Assembly (NCBI GenBank): GCA_023229435.1
Contig: JALNZF010000017.1
Location: 1-64,000 of the forward strand
Length of the DNA: 64,000 nt
Source: Nitrospirota bacterium
GTDB lineage: Bacteria > Nitrospirota > UBA9217
Reading direction: 5' to 3'
In this document: positions 29,982-37,731 of the stretch, piece by piece
Layout: every line of letters starts with the position of its first letter
How positions within the stretch are numbered: position 1 is the stretch's first letter
Translations under genes and position numbers: made by a program
The notes under the pieces: generated by a model
The model's input: the letters and a program-made list of their open reading frames with translations, nothing else
The model's database searches: none
What the model was told of the DNA's origin: nothing

Positions 29982-30347
29982 TCACTTCAAAAATCGACTG
30001 ACTTCCTTCGCAAAGGTGCGCGTATTGATCGGCTTGCCTATGAATCCGCTGTTCATTATGTGTTCTAACTCCTTCAGGCCCTCTGCCATGACCGAAGCAG
30101 TCACAAAAACAATGGGAATATCTCGTGTCTCCTTGTCTTGACGCAATATCATGGCGGCTTCGGTACCGCGCATATCGGGAAGCCGCACATCCATAATGAT
30201 AATGTCCGGCTTTTCTCTCCTGGCAATGGCCATTCCATCGGCGGCATTTTGAGCTTCAAATATTTTGAAACCGGCGTCCTCCAAAAGGTCTGTTTCCAGC
30301 ATCAGACTGTTTACATTATCATCGACAACTAATGCTTTCTTCTTCAT
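29982..30347 (-). CDS. single-domain response regulator (CheY/DivK-like)
   Basis: A 121-residue receiver with LVVDDN, IIIMDVRLPD (phospho-acceptor Asp), VTASV and GKPIN, so all functional residues are present. It has no output domain. Its start lies inside the tail of a histidine kinase fragment (30319-30507), which suggests it once followed a complete kinase gene. AGGGGTG precedes the ATG. Confidence 0.92.
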   Translation of the reverse strand: MKKKALVVDDNVNSLMLETDLLEDAGFKIFEAQNAADGMAIARREKPDIIIMDVRLPDMRGTEAAMILRQDKETRDIPIVFVTASVMAEGLKELEHIMNSGFIGKPINTRTFAKEVSRFLK

Positions 30348-30507
30348 GGCACACCCCTCTTCTCTGTATGATGCGCAACGTAAACCTTATCGAGGCGCCT
30401 TTATTCAATCCCTTTGATCCCGCAAAAAGCTCCCCGCCGTGCAGTGCAACCAGCTTTTTGGAGAGCGGCAAACCGGGTCCCGTCCCCTCCGTCACCCGGG
30501 AATTTTG
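30319..30507 (-). pseudogene. C-terminal remnant of a histidine kinase
   Basis: In one frame the minus strand encodes VTEGTGPGLPLSKKLVALHGG followed by ELFAGSKGLNKGASIRFTLR, the G2 box and last strands of a kinase ATPase domain, ending in a TGA inside the receiver gene. GTGPGL replaces the usual GTGLGL. Everything upstream is missing, and the fragment abuts the RNB ribonuclease stop at 30514. This is a deletion scar: the kinase body has been lost while its last ~60 codons and the receiver gene remain. Confidence 0.75.
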
Positions 30508-30513
30508 TTGCCG

Positions 30514-31998
30514 TCACCGTCCCGGGGTACCGACCTTTTTAAGATCGATATATCCCCGTTGAACGTCCACCGATGCCAGCTGCACGCGGATGCGGCTGCC
30601 GACATCAACACCCTCGAACCCCTGGACCAGCCGTCCTTCGACCGGGACCGTCAGAAGCCGCGCCCACGTACCTTTTTCCGCCGCGCCGGTGACGATGGCA
30701 TCGAACTCCTCACCGATCCTGTGTTCCAGCAGCATTGCCGCGGCGGATTTTCTGACCTGCCGCTCCACCTTGTTCACGGCATCTTCTTCTTCCGTGCAAT
30801 GCCTGGCCAGGACGTCCAGTTCGTCATTGCTGTACGGCGAGGGTGTTCCTTCTATGGCGGCCTTCAATAATCGCTGCGTGATGAGGTCGGTATACCGGCG
30901 ATTCGGGGCCGTGGAATGGGTATAATCCCTGACCGCGAGACCGAAGTGACCCGGGGCGCTGACGCCCGGACGTTCCGCAACATATTCACCGGACCCCAGA
31001 AGTTTGATGACCGCGAGGGAGAGGTCGGGGAACCGAAGGGGATCGGCCGCTTTCTCCTTTGTCAGAAACTCCTCCAGCGCCTTTGGATCCGGAGCAGGGG
31101 GAAGCGTGAATCCCTGTTCTCCGGCAAGCTCAACGATCCGCTCCCATCGTTTTGGAGTGCGCACCACGCGGCGGATGGAAGAGAGTTTTCTTGACGAGAG
31201 ATACCGGGCGGTCACCCCGTTCGCGGCTATCATGAAATCCTCGATAATATCCTTAGCGCGGTTCTTTTTTTCCGCTTCGAGGCCGCGGATTTCATCGCCT
31301 TCAAATATCGGCCTCGCCTCGATTGTTTCAAGGCTGAGAGCTCCGTGAACATGCCGGAGATTTTTCATGCCTTGTGCCGCCCTGTCCTGCATGCGCATAT
31401 TTTCATCAAGTCCCGGCACGGCGGCAAGGGCCGCGGGAATGGGTCCGCTCCCTTCCAGCCACGCGGCAACGCTGTTATATGCCAGCTTCGCATGGTTGCG
31501 GACGTTCGCCCGGTAGATATCGGACTTCTGAAGGGACCCGGCGGCGTCGCTCACCATTTCAACGACAATTGCCCGCCGGTCCTCATTGAAATTGAGCGAG
31601 GTGAGGTCGGTCGATAGCTTCTCGGGAAGCATCGGGAAGATCCTGGCAGCGGTATACACCGAGGTGGTATTATGGCGGGCGTGATCGTCAATTGCCGATC
31701 CGTTCTTAACAAGCAGGTCCACGTCAGCCACGGCAACAAGGATCTTCACTTTGTCTCCGGGCAGCGCCTCGGCCACCGTGAGCTGGTCCAGGTCCCGGGA
31801 GTCGTCGTTGTCAAGGGAAGCCCAGAAGAGGTCCCTCAGGTCACGAACCGGATCATCGTTCATTGTTGCAGGCATCTTGATGTGATCAAGCTCAGCGAGC
31901 GCTTCCGCGGAAAAGTCAGGGAGCAGGCCTCTCTCAAGCATCGCCCTCCGGGCGATCCCCTGTAAAAGTGGCCGGTGCTGTTTGTCATTGGTATTCAT
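30514..31998 (-). CDS. RNB-domain exoribonuclease (RNase II/R family)
   Basis: A 494-residue protein with an RNB catalytic domain: DLTSLNFNEDRRAIVVEM, central ARPIFEGDEIRG, and the C-terminal RDYTHSTAPNRRYTDLITQRLL motif (family: YSHFTSPIRRYPDL). RNase II-type enzymes degrade RNA from the 3' end using Asp-bound magnesium. N-terminal cold-shock domains are absent and only a short RNA-binding-like tail (GVDVGSRIRVQLASVD) remains, so the protein is shorter than RNase II (about 640) or RNase R (about 810). ATG 31998 is preferred over 32049. Confidence 0.88.
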   Translation of the reverse strand: MNTNDKQHRPLLQGIARRAMLERGLLPDFSAEALAELDHIKMPATMNDDPVRDLRDLFWASLDNDDSRDLDQLTVAEALPGDKVKILVAVADVDLLVKNGSAIDDHARHNTTSVYTAARIFPMLPEKLSTDLTSLNFNEDRRAIVVEMVSDAAGSLQKSDIYRANVRNHAKLAYNSVAAWLEGSGPIPAALAAVPGLDENMRMQDRAAQGMKNLRHVHGALSLETIEARPIFEGDEIRGLEAEKKNRAKDIIEDFMIAANGVTARYLSSRKLSSIRRVVRTPKRWERIVELAGEQGFTLPPAPDPKALEEFLTKEKAADPLRFPDLSLAVIKLLGSGEYVAERPGVSAPGHFGLAVRDYTHSTAPNRRYTDLITQRLLKAAIEGTPSPYSNDELDVLARHCTEEEDAVNKVERQVRKSAAAMLLEHRIGEEFDAIVTGAAEKGTWARLLTVPVEGRLVQGFEGVDVGSRIRVQLASVDVQRGYIDLKKVGTPGR

Positions 31999-32077
31999 GG
32001 AATTCACCCCGTCTCTAAATTTGTTACTAAAGAATAAAATTCTACGCAAACTGGATAGAAATAAATCAAACTTTTTT

Positions 32078-32147
32078 GACAGGATAACCGGATTGACAGG
32101 ATTTTCAGGATGGAATGTTTGATCAGATTTTATCCTGTTATCCTGTC
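32078..32147. repeat. GACAGGATAA inverted repeat (family D)
   Basis: GACAGGATAACCGGATTGACAGG followed by ATTTTCAGGAT, an AT-rich centre, and TTATCCTGTTATCCTGTC in the opposite sense. Sequences of this type are widespread intergenic repeats. It lies between the RNB gene start and the pldA stop, in 206 bases with no gene. Confidence 0.7.
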
Positions 32148-32204
32148 GAAGTTTTTATTCCGGCTTGTCCGGGTTAGGATATTTCCCCCTCTTTCCGCAT
32201 ATCT

Positions 32205-33194
32205 TTAATAAGAAAAAGCGAGCCCGACAAAACCTCTGCGTCCGAACTGATCGAATCGCATCAGGGTCTCCCCGTAGCCATACCAGTACTGCAGGTAAAG
32301 GGCGAAATTCATATCCGGAAGCTGCTGACGGAATTCGAATTCATAAGAATTTTTTCGGTTATCGCGGAATATCGGCGTTTTTATATCCAGCTGGTGGTCC
32401 TTTATGCTTCCTCCCCAGAGAAAGTTTCTCACGCTTATCCCGATCTCCCCCTGCCCCCTGTAGTCGAGGAATGTATCGTTGCTGCCGATGGATCGAAGAT
32501 AGGCATCCTGTTCGTTATAACCCGATGCCTGCCAGAGCTTGACATACAATAACGCCTTGTCCGACAGGAAGGAATTCGTTACATTCAGTTTTTCCTTCGA
32601 CTCGAGTCCGAACTTTATCAGAACATATTGCCTGTTCCAGCTTCGTGACTGGATGCCGGTGAGACCGTTGGATTCGTGATCGAGGGGACTGAGAATGACG
32701 TTGCGCAGTTTAAACCTGCCGATGATCGCGGCATTGACCGGATAATCCAAAAAAATCTCCGGATTATAATTGCTTTCCTCGAACGGCATTGACTCCTGCC
32801 CTTCGTTCCAAAGCGACTTCTGCGTATACGCAACGTAGGCCGGGAAAAGGTTATATTTAAGGACATACAGGTTCGGTTCCAGCAACCGGAACTTCATGCT
32901 TATCTGAAACTTGACCTGCGCGTCGCTGTTTCCGGGCCAATGATTGAGTGAAAAATAATTTACCTTGTGTGCGGAAACAGGCCTGTCTGTTTTTTTCCCA
33001 AAATAGGTGCTTTGCGACGATGCCTGCTGCTCAGTGGGCAGCGCATTTTCAGGATTATTCACGTCTTGTGGTTGACCCGTTGTAGCAGCCGGTTGGACCG
33101 CCTGGGCGGAGTCATCCTGTACGAGAGGTTCACCTGCGTAGCCGGTGACGGCAAATAACAGCACGGCGCTAAAAGTGATCGTGAATCTTTTCAC
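32205..33194 (-). CDS. pldA: outer-membrane phospholipase A
   Basis: A 329-residue protein with a signal peptide (1-20), a ~55-residue linker and a beta-barrel ending in Tyr. The active-site set of OMPLA is present: H173 and S175 in LDHESNG and N187 in RSWNRQY, with the same 12-residue Ser-Asn spacing as E. coli. OMPLA dimerises with calcium and hydrolyses phospholipids that appear in the outer leaflet when the envelope is damaged. This fits the envelope-stress content of the region. Confidence 0.93.
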   Translation of the reverse strand: MKRFTITFSAVLLFAVTGYAGEPLVQDDSAQAVQPAATTGQPQDVNNPENALPTEQQASSQSTYFGKKTDRPVSAHKVNYFSLNHWPGNSDAQVKFQISMKFRLLEPNLYVLKYNLFPAYVAYTQKSLWNEGQESMPFEESNYNPEIFLDYPVNAAIIGRFKLRNVILSPLDHESNGLTGIQSRSWNRQYVLIKFGLESKEKLNVTNSFLSDKALLYVKLWQASGYNEQDAYLRSIGSNDTFLDYRGQGEIGISVRNFLWGGSIKDHQLDIKTPIFRDNRKNSYEFEFRQQLPDMNFALYLQYWYGYGETLMRFDQFGRRGFVGLAFSY

Positions 33195-33527
33195 AATGTC
33201 TCCGATGGGCGCATATGCTATTTCTTTTCAAATCGTATCTACTCGGGTCAAATCAGGTCAAAATCTGTCAGCCGCGAAAGAACGCAGGGATCTCAGAGAG
33301 AATTATAACTGAAATACATGGTTTCAGGTTTTTTCTTTGAGTTCTTGGAGCCTGCCCTCGAAATGTGTTATCGGGGGTCTTTTGCGGCCAATCTGAGTAG
33401 TTACTTCAAATCTTGATAATTGCAAAGTGCAAGATGCAAAAGTCAAAATGCGGCAATAAGACACTATGGCCCGCGGCCATACCTCAATTTTGAAATTTGC
33501 ATTTGCTGCGGCCAAAGGCCGCGGCCA
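33195..33527. other. gene-free space with GCGGCC hairpin
   Basis: No reading frame in these 333 bases looks real. The notable structure is GCGGCC-AAA-GGCCGC at 33508-33522, 6 bases downstream of the minus-strand stop at 33528, a strong hairpin without a T-run. The same GCGGCC..GGCCGC hairpin (opposite sense) opens repeat C at 38818. A related CCGCGGCCAT lies at 33472. Confidence 0.55.
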
Positions 33528-34349
33528 TCAAGAAGGGTCTGCTTCTGATTGCCCAAGCGCGGCCCTTATGAGTCTGACCAATTCTTCCGCCTCAAAAGGC
33601 TTCTGGAGGTGCGCGTACACCTCATCGCTGAGAGACTTTATAAAAGACTCCACACCGGTATGCGATGTAAGCATGATTATCGGTATGTTCCTGTACTTTT
33701 TGTTATCTTTGATCTTCCGGGACACCTGCAGGCCGTCCATCCCCGGCAACATAAGGTCCATCAGCACGAGGTCTATCGTCCGGGCCTTGATCTTCTGCAG
33801 GGCGTCTTCCCCGCTTGCGGCGATTACCACCTCGTAGCCTCTTGGAACGAGTATGTTTTCAAGCAGCTTGAGGTTCGCGGGTTCATCGTCGACACAAAGA
33901 ATGATCGGCTTCTTCAGCGTCACGTCTTCACTCGGCATCTTCAGCGTCATTTTTTCACTTGGCTTCTTCAGCGTCATGTTTTCGCCCGGAAGAAAGTTTT
34001 TTACGATCTCAACGAATTTTCGCGTATCGATGGGTTTTGTCACATATTCGTCAAACCCGGCTTCCACTGCCTTTTCCCTGTCGCCTTTCATGGCAAACGA
34101 AGTGACGGCGATCACCTTCAGCTTGCTCAGTTCCGGTGTTTTCCGCAATTCCTGTATCACCGCAAAACCGCCCATAACAGGCATCTGCAGATCAAGCAGT
34201 ATAAGATCAGGCATGTGCTCTCTGGCCATCGCCAGCCCGGCTGCCCCGTCAGCCGCCTCCAGCAACTCATAGCCGTGATACGTCAGTATTTGTCTCATGA
34301 GGATACGGTTCTGTTCATTATCTTCTATAACAAGGATTTTCTTAGTCAT
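33528..34349 (-). CDS. response regulator with two receiver domains
   Basis: A 273-residue protein with two complete receivers (1-122 and about 150-270), each with acidic pocket, phospho-acceptor (LILLDLQMP; LVLMDLMLPG), Thr/Ser and KP. They are joined by a linker built from three copies of a ~10-residue unit (MTLKKPSE / MTLKMPSE / VTLKKP), encoded by 30-base tandem repeats at about 33905-33990. There is no output domain. Its ATG 34349 overlaps the kinase stop by 8 bases and has AGGAGG upstream, so it is translationally coupled to that kinase and is probably its partner. Confidence 0.92.
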   Translation of the reverse strand: MTKKILVIEDNEQNRILMRQILTYHGYELLEAADGAAGLAMAREHMPDLILLDLQMPVMGGFAVIQELRKTPELSKLKVIAVTSFAMKGDREKAVEAGFDEYVTKPIDTRKFVEIVKNFLPGENMTLKKPSEKMTLKMPSEDVTLKKPIILCVDDEPANLKLLENILVPRGYEVVIAASGEDALQKIKARTIDLVLMDLMLPGMDGLQVSRKIKDNKKYRNIPIIMLTSHTGVESFIKSLSDEVYAHLQKPFEAEELVRLIRAALGQSEADPS

Positions 34350-35973
34350 CCTTTTTCCTCCTCTGCCTAACAGGAATAACAAAGGCAAACAGGCTCCCTT
34401 TGCCGAACTCGCTCTCCACCCATATCTTTCCACCGTGCAATTCAACAAGTTTTTTGGTGAGCGCAAGCCCGAGCCCGGTACCCTCATACTTTTTATCATA
34501 GACCGACGCCAATTGAGAAAACTCCGTGAAAAGCTTCGGGAGGTCCTCCTGCTTGATCCCTATGCCGGTGTCTGTCACGGAAATCTCGATGGAGGACGGA
34601 GGACCGCTCGCTTCGCTCGCTGGGACGATGGACGCTTTCCCTCCCTCGTCAGTCGTCCCTCGTCCCTCGTCCCTCGTCAGTCGCGCAGCGACATGCACGG
34701 AGCCCCCCTCAGGCGTGAATTTCACTGCATTGCTCAGGAGATTGAACAGTATCTGCTTGAGTTTCCTTTCATCCGCCTCGATCACGATCGCCTTATCGGG
34801 TTCGATCTGAATATCCAGCGTTATCCCATGCCTCGCCGCCTTCTCCCGCTGCATGACCAGGGATGCGTCAAGCAGCTCCCGTAACGGCACGCTCTCCACG
34901 TCGAGTTCCATCTTGCCTGATTCCACCTTGGAGAGATCGAGGATATCGTTGATAAGGCTGAGCAGGTGCCTTCCCGCCTTGAGGATGTACATCACGTTCT
35001 CACGCTGCGACGCATTCAGAGAGCCGAGCAGTTGGTCTTCCAGGACCTCCGAAAAACCGATTATCGAATTAAGCGGGGTCCGGAGCTCATGGCTCATGTT
35101 GGCAAGGAAATCGGACTTGGCCATGGTCGCGGCTTCGGCCTCGAATTGCGCCTTCTTCGCGTCCCGTGTTCGTTCCGCCAGTTCCCGTTCCAGCCTCATT
35201 TTTTCAGTGACGTCTTCTATTGCAAGGAGGATCAGCTGGGTGCCGATCTCCTCTTGCGTGATCCGGCGGGCATTGAGCAGCATTACTTTGTGCCCGATGC
35301 TTGAAAACACATGTTCAACCTCATAGTCATCGAACTTGTTGTCTTTGGGAAGGATCTCTTCAAGCAGCGTCCGGAGCTTGGGAATGTCCCATTGCCGGTT
35401 CCCGAGGTCATAGATAAGATTGCCGATCGTTTCCCCCGGTGTTACCTTGAATGAATCATAGAAACTGCGATTTGCTTTGTGGACCCTCAGGTCTGAATCC
35501 AGCACCAGCAGGGGTTCACGCACGGTCTCAATGATATCTTCATTGGCCCTTGTTGCGGCCTCGGCGTCGGATTGCGCCTTCTTCGCGTCCCGTGTTCGCT
35601 CCGCCAGTTCTTTTTCCAGGCGCATTTTCTCAGTGATGTCCTCTATGGCGAGAAGGATCAGCAGAGGACCGTTTTCCGCCTGGGTGATACGGCGGGCATT
35701 GAGCAGCATGATCTTGTGCCCGATGCTTGAAAACACATGTTCAACCTTATAGTCATCGAACTTGTTGTTTTGGGGAAGCATTTCCTCAAGCAGCGTCCGA
35801 AGACTGGGAATGTCCCATTGACGGTTTCCGAGGTCATAGATAAGATTGCCCACCGTTTCCTTCGGCGTTACCTTGAAAGATTCATAAAAACTACGGCTGG
35901 CCAAAAGGACCCTCAGATCTGCATCCAGGACCACGAGGGGTTCACGCGCTGTTTCGATAATGTCCTCAAACAT
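34342..35973 (-). CDS. soluble hybrid-free sensor histidine kinase with duplicated PAS
   Basis: A 543-residue cytoplasmic kinase. Two PAS domains (about 1-115 and 140-255) are so alike (REPLVVLDxDLRV, ..YDLGNRQWDIP.LRTLLEE, KFDDY.VEHVFSSIGHK) that they are a recent internal duplication. Then HisKA with the phospho-accepting His in SHELRTPLN, and an ATPase domain with N, D (TDTGIGI) and G2 (GTGLGLALT) boxes. A ~25-residue insert rich in Arg/Asp/Glu/Gly interrupts the ATPase domain before the D box and is encoded by GGGACGA-type repeats. There is no membrane segment. GGAG precedes the ATG. Confidence 0.92.
   Translation of the reverse strand: MFEDIIETAREPLVVLDADLRVLLASRSFYESFKVTPKETVGNLIYDLGNRQWDIPSLRTLLEEMLPQNNKFDDYKVEHVFSSIGHKIMLLNARRITQAENGPLLILLAIEDITEKMRLEKELAERTRDAKKAQSDAEAATRANEDIIETVREPLLVLDSDLRVHKANRSFYDSFKVTPGETIGNLIYDLGNRQWDIPKLRTLLEEILPKDNKFDDYEVEHVFSSIGHKVMLLNARRITQEEIGTQLILLAIEDVTEKMRLERELAERTRDAKKAQFEAEAATMAKSDFLANMSHELRTPLNSIIGFSEVLEDQLLGSLNASQRENVMYILKAGRHLLSLINDILDLSKVESGKMELDVESVPLRELLDASLVMQREKAARHGITLDIQIEPDKAIVIEADERKLKQILFNLLSNAVKFTPEGGSVHVAARLTRDEGRGTTDEGGKASIVPASEASGPPSSIEISVTDTGIGIKQEDLPKLFTEFSQLASVYDKKYEGTGLGLALTKKLVELHGGKIWVESEFGKGSLFAFVIPVRQRRKKDD
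34590..34690. repeat. GTCCCTC repeat insertion inside the kinase gene
   Basis: Several tandem and near-tandem copies of CGTCCCTCGTC at about 34640-34682, with CGCTCGCTTCGCTCGC palindromic sequence beside it at about 34607. The block is in frame in the histidine kinase gene, adding a low-complexity loop to the ATPase domain. Confidence 0.7.
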
Positions 35974-36044
35974 CGTATCATCTCCAATCTATAACTACTC
36001 TGGCCTGCCTCGCGCAGAATACCATACACGAACAGACGCGCATC

Positions 36045-36338
36045 TCATTTCGGATCATCGGTCCACCATTTTACGATGCCGGCGAAAATCACCGCAAAAA
36101 CGAGGGCCGGGAACGACACAAAGATCGACGCGGCCGCAGGGGACAGATTTGCGGCAAGGTACTGGTAGATCCCCGCCAGGAAAAAACCCGTCGCGGCCAG
36201 GACCAGCACGGAGGCAATCCCGATAAAGGCAAGCGCCCATGCCACGTTCATTACCGCTCTTTTCAGCAGTCTCCCCTCCGCTTCCAGCACATGCAGAAAA
36301 GATGTCGCGATATCAAGAAGCGTCGTTAGTATCTTCAT
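36045..36338 (-). CDS. small holin-like membrane protein
   Basis: A 97-residue protein with an amphipathic N-terminus (ILTTLLDIATSFLHVLEAEG), two hydrophobic helices (about 32-55 and 68-90) and a charged end. The layout resembles phage-holin/YqjE-like proteins that accompany ElaB/YqjD-type genes. GGAGAACAGACA precedes its ATG, which lies 26 bases inside the upstream DUF883-like gene. The pair probably forms a membrane or ribosome-hibernation associated unit in stationary phase (inferred from YqjD/YqjE). Confidence 0.75.
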   Translation of the reverse strand: MKILTTLLDIATSFLHVLEAEGRLLKRAVMNVAWALAFIGIASVLVLAATGFFLAGIYQYLAANLSPAAASIFVSFPALVFAVIFAGIVKWWTDDPK

Positions 36339-36684
36339 TGTCTGTTCTCCTCTCCTGGTACCACAATTTGGCGATTATATAGCCGAGACCGAATGCGGCC
36401 ATGATACTCACCAGCGGGTGCTGCTCTACTTCAGCCGCAAGGTCCCTGACGACCTTTTCACTCTGGATCCTTGATGAGTCGAACTTGTGAAAGAGGTTCT
36501 CCCATACCCCGGGCCCTTCCTCGCCAGGGGCGGAGCCTTCCTGTTGATCCGCTGCGTGCGGCTGTCCGGCATGTTTCCCGGCGTATTTCTTCACACCCGC
36601 GGCGATTCCGGCAATGTCTTCGCGCAGGCTCGCGATATCGGCCTTCAGCGCTTCCAGTTCCTTGTCATGTGTTTTTTCCGTCAT
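36313..36684 (-). CDS. ElaB/YqjD-type (DUF883-like) protein
   Basis: A 123-residue protein: a coiled-coil N-terminus (ELEALKADIASLREDI), a polar middle, a helical stretch ending in EQHPLVSIMAAFGLGYIIAKLW, which is the C-terminal membrane segment typical of ElaB/YqjD, and a charged tail. In E. coli these proteins tie ribosomes to the inner membrane under RpoS control. It overlaps and precedes the holin-like gene. AAGGAGG precedes the ATG. Confidence 0.8.
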   Translation of the reverse strand: MTEKTHDKELEALKADIASLREDIAGIAAGVKKYAGKHAGQPHAADQQEGSAPGEEGPGVWENLFHKFDSSRIQSEKVVRDLAAEVEQHPLVSIMAAFGLGYIIAKLWYQERRTDNEDTNDAS

Positions 36685-36725
36685 ATTTGTTCCTCCTTAT
36701 GGGCATTTTCCATAACTCCTCGGCA

Positions 36726-36865
36726 CATCTGAACCCAGAAGCGTGTTACTCCAGAGAAAACCCTTTTATCCGCAGATTACGCAGATTTCACAGATTAAAT
36801 CGAACCTGAATCCTGTCTTTTAAATCAGCGTCATCTGCGTAATCTGCGGATAATATTTTGATCTG
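36726..36865. repeat. repeat family A, copy 2
   Basis: It begins ATCTGAACCCAGAAGCG and has arms TATCCGCAGATTACGCAG and CTGCGTAATCTGCGGATA. Outer flanks match copy 1 at 7344-7483, whereas the loop differs. It fills the space between the DUF3365 stop and the DUF883-like start. Confidence 0.75.
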
Positions 36866-36866
36866 T

Positions 36867-37529
36867 TCATTCGCGGATCTTTCCCTGTTCATAGGCCCGT
36901 AAAAAGGCCTCCACCACCTTCGGATCAAGCTGTGTGCCTGTCAGTTCCTTCAGCTTTGCGATCGCCGCTTCCCGGTATCCCTGCTTCCCGTGGCAAAGAA
37001 GGCAGTGGCGCTCCACCCGGAGGGGTATGATACGCTGGTAGAACTGCGTCCCCTGCTCGCTGATGACCGCGGCCACCCCGTCACGGCTCTCCTCGAACGT
37101 CTTTTGTTCGAACTCCCGCAATGCCTTCTCTTCGAACGGCGTGGGGGCGTTGACCGGGCTCATCGGCTTCAGGCTGGTGATGTGAAAACGGTAGAGTCCC
37201 TGCTGCTCGGCATAGCCCGAAAGGACCCGCGTAATGGACTCGGGGGTATGGAAGAAATAGGCGTCGCCTCTGGCGTCAACCACGGCGGTCCCGGGAAGAT
37301 CGGGATTTGCTTTCTCCCCCGGGATTCTTTTCACATAGATTCCCCCATGGTCAGCGATCCAGGCCCGGGTGATCATCACCTGCTTGAGCAGTGCCCTGCT
37401 CTGCTGGTCCACCTGGTCCATGATCGCCAGCTTCGAATGCCTGAAGATGAAGACAACGAGGAGCAAGACGGTCAGCGTTACCGCGATCCCGACACTCAGA
37501 AAAATCTTTTTGCCCAGGCTCCGTTTCAT
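36867..37529 (-). CDS. DUF3365 haem-binding sensor-like protein
   Basis: A 220-residue protein with one N-terminal membrane helix (about 8-29) and a periplasmic DUF3365 (Tll0287-like) domain. Features are AWIADHGGIYVK, a central Pro/Phe-rich MSPVNAPTPFE and a c-type haem motif CLLCH near 178-182. In most genomes this domain is the sensor part of a histidine kinase or receptor; here it stands alone with a C-terminal helix and no HAMP. It may be an independent redox/gas sensor subunit, or a truncated receptor. A PAS fragment of the local kinase family lies just upstream (37563-37664). Confidence 0.85.
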   Translation of the reverse strand: MKRSLGKKIFLSVGIAVTLTVLLLVVFIFRHSKLAIMDQVDQQSRALLKQVMITRAWIADHGGIYVKRIPGEKANPDLPGTAVVDARGDAYFFHTPESITRVLSGYAEQQGLYRFHITSLKPMSPVNAPTPFEEKALREFEQKTFEESRDGVAAVISEQGTQFYQRIIPLRVERHCLLCHGKQGYREAAIAKLKELTGTQLDPKVVEAFLRAYEQGKIRE

Positions 37530-37562
37530 CGCACTGTCCTGTTCACTGCTCCTTTGTCCGGC

Positions 37563-37664
37563 TTACGTCGTAATGACCATCGCCCGCATGACTGAAAGTA
37601 CCTTCAGGTCTGAATCCAGCACCACAAGAGGTTCACGAACTGTCTCTCCAATATCTTCAAACAT
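37563..37664 (-). pseudogene. PAS-domain start fragment of the local kinase family
   Basis: A 33-codon frame beginning MFEDIGETVREPLVVLDSDLK, almost identical to the first residues of the kinase at 35973 (MFEDIIETAREPLVVLDADLR). After about 24 residues it leaves homology and stops. It is a truncated 5' end of a PAS-kinase gene paralogue. Together with the remnant at 30319-30507 it shows repeated breakage of this gene family here. Confidence 0.7.
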
Positions 37665-37731
37665 TCGAGCATCTCCTCTTTTGTCCATCCGAAAGCGAAC
37701 CGCGCCGCGTGAAAGGCGATCGGTCCCGACA

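Noticed and set aside
34700..36000. Long plus-strand frames (34853-35326, 35477-35752) opposite the histidine kinase
   Set aside because: They are antisense to the two PAS repeats and to HisKA, and resemble one another only because the kinase PAS is duplicated.
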